Assembly (NCBI GenBank): GCA_017410585.1
Contig: JAFQQM010000023.1
Location: 1 to 64,000 of the forward strand
DNA length: 64,000 nucleotides
Source of the DNA: Clostridia bacterium
GTDB taxonomy: Bacteria; Bacillota; Clostridia; Oscillospirales; Acutalibacteraceae
Direction of reading: 5' to 3'
Below are positions 61,404-64,000 of this stretch, piece after piece; the first letter of the stretch is position 1; every line of letters starts with the position of its first letter. Below the pieces are notes generated by a model that searched no databases, was not told the DNA's origin, and saw only the letters and a program-made list of their open reading frames with translations. The translations under genes were made by a program, and so were the position numbers.

Positions 61404-62452
61404 GTAAGATGGATATCAAATCGATGCATGACGGGGAACTGTCAGCGATATTCAAAGAGTGGGGGATGCCCGCATTCCGCACCAAGCAGATCCGTAACTG
61501 GCTGGATAACGGCGCCACGTCGTTTGATCAAATGAATAACCTGCCGGCAACCTTGCGACAGCAACTTTCGGAACATTTTCGCATTCCGTCGGTTAAGATC
61601 CTGCGGCGATTGGTTTCCCAGATCGACGATACCACCAAGTATCTGTTCGAACTGGAAGACGGTCAAACGGTCGAATCGGTTTTGATGAAATACAAGCACG
61701 GTTGGTCGCAATGCCTGTCCACTCAGGTCGGTTGCCGGATGGGGTGCAGTTTCTGTGCCACCGGTATTGACGGATTGGCGCGCGACTTGTTACCGTCAGA
61801 AATGATTGCTCAGATCGAAGCCGCCGAAGCGGATCGCGGTATTCGCGTTTCTTCGGTCGTTTTAATGGGAATGGGCGAACCGCTGGATAATTACGAGAAC
61901 GTTCTCCGTTTTTTGGAGATGCTTGAGACCGAAGGCGGTGTGCACATAGGAATGCGCCACGTCTCGCTTTCCACCTGCGGGTTGGTTGACCGTATTTATG
62001 ATCTGATGGAGAAGGATCTGCAGATCACGCTGTCTATTTCGCTTCACGCACCGAATGACGAACTGCGCCGCCGGTTGATGCCGGTTGCCAGAAAGTGGAG
62101 TGTCGACGAATTGCTGGCCGCTTGCAAGGCTTACACCGACCGCACCGGCCGCCGTATTTCGTATGAATATGCCATGATCGACGGTGTCAACGACACCGAT
62201 GCCTGTGCGTTGGAACTGGTCAAGCGCTTACGCGGTACGCTTTGCCACATCAATCTGATCCCCGCTAACGCCGTGGAAGGAAAAACACAACGCCGTAGCA
62301 GTAAAGCGCGGTTGCAACGTTTTACCGAAATTCTGACAAACGGCGGGTTAAACGCCACCGTGCGCCGAACGCTCGGATCGGATATCAACGCATCCTGCGG
62401 ACAGTTGCGCCGCAGTCAGGAACAAGGAATTGAGCAGCAATTTGCTGATTAA
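61400..62452 (+). CDS. rlmN: Dual-specificity RNA methyltransferase RlmN
   Basis: Radical SAM enzyme making m2A2503 in 23S rRNA and m2A37 in tRNAs. 350 residues. Iron-sulfur cluster cysteines C112, C116 and C119 in CRMGCSFCATG, GMGEPLDNYENV (near 156), and the C-terminal catalytic cysteine in NASCGQLR (near 332). N-terminal FRTKQIRNWL is typical. Confidence 0.95.
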   Translation: MSKMDIKSMHDGELSAIFKEWGMPAFRTKQIRNWLDNGATSFDQMNNLPATLRQQLSEHFRIPSVKILRRLVSQIDDTTKYLFELEDGQTVESVLMKYKHGWSQCLSTQVGCRMGCSFCATGIDGLARDLLPSEMIAQIEAAEADRGIRVSSVVLMGMGEPLDNYENVLRFLEMLETEGGVHIGMRHVSLSTCGLVDRIYDLMEKDLQITLSISLHAPNDELRRRLMPVARKWSVDELLAACKAYTDRTGRRISYEYAMIDGVNDTDACALELVKRLRGTLCHINLIPANAVEGKTQRRSSKARLQRFTEILTNGGLNATVRRTLGSDINASCGQLRRSQEQGIEQQFAD

Positions 62453-62466
62453 GGAGGAACTTACCT

Positions 62467-63189
62467 ATGCAAGTTTACGGACGCACAGACAAGGGACGTG
62501 TTCGCCAAAATAACCAAGACGCGTTTGTTACCGGCAAATTGTCGGATTCCGTTCACTTTGCGGTCGTCTGCGACGGTATGGGCGGTGCCAATGGCGGAAA
62601 CGTTGCCAGTTCTTTGGCGGTCAAAGTAATTACGAATCGCATTGTCGAAGGCTATCGCGAGAATATGTCGCTTCAATCCATACATTATATGTTAGAAAGC
62701 GCGATCGCCGCCGCCAACGTCTTGGTGTACGATACTGCGGTAAGCGATCCGGATCTTCACGGTATGGGAACGACCGTCGTGGCGGTCATCGTCAGCGGGC
62801 AGGATGCGGTCATCGCCCACATCGGCGACAGCCGCGCTTATATGATCGCCGACGATATTCGCCAACTGACCCGTGACCACAGTGTGGTCTGGGAGATGGT
62901 GGAAAAAGGCGAGATCACCGAAGCAGAAGCCCGCATTCATCCCAACAAGAATTTCATCACCCGTGCGCTGGGCGTCGAAGAGCAAGTCGAATGTGAAATT
63001 ACCGACGCGGAAATTCCCGAAAACGGGATGTTGCTTGTCTGCACCGACGGTTTGACCAACATGGTGGAGAATAGCGAGATCGCCCGTATCCTAAAGAAAC
63101 TGTCACCGCAGGATGCTGTTGAAAAATTGATCGTTTCTGCCAATATGTCCGGCGGCAGCGACAACATCACCGCCTGCTTATTCGCTTGA
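62467..63189 (+). CDS. prpC: PP2C-type protein phosphatase
   Basis: 240 residues, PrpC/Stp1 type, reversing phosphorylation by the kinase encoded next. PP2C motifs in order: RQNNQDAF (13-20), VCDGMGGANGG (37-47), GMGTT (97-101), HIGDSRAYM (near 118), VCTDGLTNMV (near 195) and GGSDNITA (near 230). ATG follows AAGGAGGAAC. The pair regulates cell wall metabolism and growth in Firmicutes. Confidence 0.95.
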   Translation: MQVYGRTDKGRVRQNNQDAFVTGKLSDSVHFAVVCDGMGGANGGNVASSLAVKVITNRIVEGYRENMSLQSIHYMLESAIAAANVLVYDTAVSDPDLHGMGTTVVAVIVSGQDAVIAHIGDSRAYMIADDIRQLTRDHSVVWEMVEKGEITEAEARIHPNKNFITRALGVEEQVECEITDAEIPENGMLLVCTDGLTNMVENSEIARILKKLSPQDAVEKLIVSANMSGGSDNITACLFA

Positions 63190-63209
63190 ACTGGAAAGGA
63201 GAAGGATTT

Positions 63210-64000
63210 ATGGACAAGTATATCGGCAAACGCCTGCAGGGCCGTTACGAGATCGAAGAACTGATCGGTGTTGGCGGTATGGCCTTTGTGTATAAGGCAA
63301 AGGACACCATCGAAGAACGACCCGTGGCCGTTAAGATCCTGAAGGATGAATTTCTGACCAACGAGGAGTTTACCCGTCGGTTCAAGAACGAATCGAAGGC
63401 GATCGCGATTATGTCGCACCCGAATATCGTGAAGGTGTACGACGTGAATTTCGGTGAACGCCAGCAGTATATCGTGATGGAATATATCGACGGTATCACC
63501 TTAAAAGAATACATCGATCAACAACGCATCTCGTGGAAAGAAGCGGTGCATTTCACCGTGCAGATCCTGCGCGCACTGCAACACGCTCATGACAAGGGTA
63601 TTGTCCATCGTGATATCAAGCCGCAAAACATTATGTTGCTTGCTGATGGCACCATCAAGGTAACCGATTTTGGTATTGCACACTTTTCGCATAACACGAT
63701 GCGTACCGGCCTCGGTGACCGTGCTATCGGCTCTGTCCACTATATCAGTCCGGAGCAGGCCCGCGGCGGTCTGACCGACGAGAAAGCGGATCTCTATTCG
63801 GTGGGCATTATGATGTATGAGATGCTGACCGGCAAACTGCCGTTTGAGGCGGACAACGCCGTTTCGGTAGCGATCATGCAGTTGCAATCGCAGGCGAAAA
63901 AACCGACCGCACTCAACCCCGATATTCCGGAGGGCTTGGAAGAGATCACCTTAAAAGCGATGCAAAAGGATCCGGAACACCGTTACCAGTCGGCGGCTGA
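63210..64000 (+). CDS. prkC: Serine/threonine protein kinase (PrkC-type), truncated by window
   Basis: 263 codons are visible before the window edge, covering almost the whole kinase domain. ATP loop GVGGMAFVYKA (20-30), lysine in VAVKIL (K42), catalytic loop HRDIKPQN (H133-D135-K137), DFGIA, and GSVHYISPEQARG activation segment. A PASTA-domain outer region and a membrane segment are expected beyond the edge but cannot be seen. ATG at 63210 follows AAGGAGAAGG, 20 bases after prpC. Confidence 0.92.
   Translation, partial: MDKYIGKRLQGRYEIEELIGVGGMAFVYKAKDTIEERPVAVKILKDEFLTNEEFTRRFKNESKAIAIMSHPNIVKVYDVNFGERQQYIVMEYIDGITLKEYIDQQRISWKEAVHFTVQILRALQHAHDKGIVHRDIKPQNIMLLADGTIKVTDFGIAHFSHNTMRTGLGDRAIGSVHYISPEQARGGLTDEKADLYSVGIMMYEMLTGKLPFEADNAVSVAIMQLQSQAKKPTALNPDIPEGLEEITLKAMQKDPEHRYQSAA

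Overview
The window reads as a chromosomal segment of a low-redundancy Bacillota genome, most likely a class Clostridia gut-type organism (Oscillospirales/Ruminococcaceae-like). The grounds are the gene order yicC-remA-gmk-rpoZ-priA-def-fmt-rsmB-rlmN-prpC-prkC at the right end, which is typical of Clostridia; strong AAGGAGG-type ribosome sites before nearly every gene; TTG and GTG starts; tRNAs with encoded CCA; and a sporulation-flavoured operon (SpoVB-like flippase, SpoIID-like protein with peptidoglycan-binding repeats). Base composition is near 50% GC in most genes and clearly lower in a central block. The assignment to an order is inference.

Layout. 1-320: 3' end of a tRNA-Cys, its terminator, and an array of small hairpins with ATGATG/CATCAT spacers. 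321-1204: two small membrane proteins of unknown function. 1405-2973: sodium/proline symporter. 3062-6701: nagB-nagA-DUF4838 amino-sugar operon. 6732-8820: TspO homologue (minus strand), a phosphoribosyltransferase-like protein and a PHP-family phosphatase. 8890-11810: GtrA, an SGNH-like membrane-anchored protein and an MBOAT acyltransferase. 11868-12401: inorganic pyrophosphatase (minus strand).

12517-47242 is the centrepiece: about 34.6 kb, all on the plus strand, starting at a consensus promoter (TTGACA, 17 bp, TATAAT) and ending at a strong terminator, with no obvious internal terminator. It encodes a surface polysaccharide: one initiating phosphoglycosyl transferase, about nine glycosyltransferases, two Wzx-type flippases and two Wzy-type polymerases, an aminotransferase, acyl and pyruvyl transferases, a ChbG-type deacetylase, an asparagine-synthase-like protein and nucleotide-sugar enzymes. 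These enzymes make a coherent set: UDP-glucose dehydrogenase, UDP-glucuronate 4-epimerase, a galacturonokinase-like kinase and a sugar-1-phosphate nucleotidylyltransferase (UDP-GalA by de novo and salvage routes); CapE/CapF/CapG (UDP-L-FucNAc); and a UDP-HexNAc 6-dehydrogenase. The most unusual part is a MenD-like thiamine-diphosphate enzyme followed by a short-chain dehydrogenase and a polysaccharide pyruvyl transferase, with no menaquinone genes nearby. This pair may build an unusual (for example branched or acyl-extended) sugar. That is a hypothesis.

47245-52386 (minus strand): membrane acyltransferase, SpoVB-like flippase, two peptidoglycan-binding proteins and a proline-rich protein. 52498-64000 (plus strand): VanZ-like protein, tRNA-Lys, an RluA-type pseudouridine synthase, then the housekeeping operon from yicC to a PASTA-type Ser/Thr kinase gene that runs off the right edge. 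No CRISPR array, insertion sequence, riboswitch or replication origin was recognised. Promoters were found by eye; every one listed has exactly 17 bp between the boxes.
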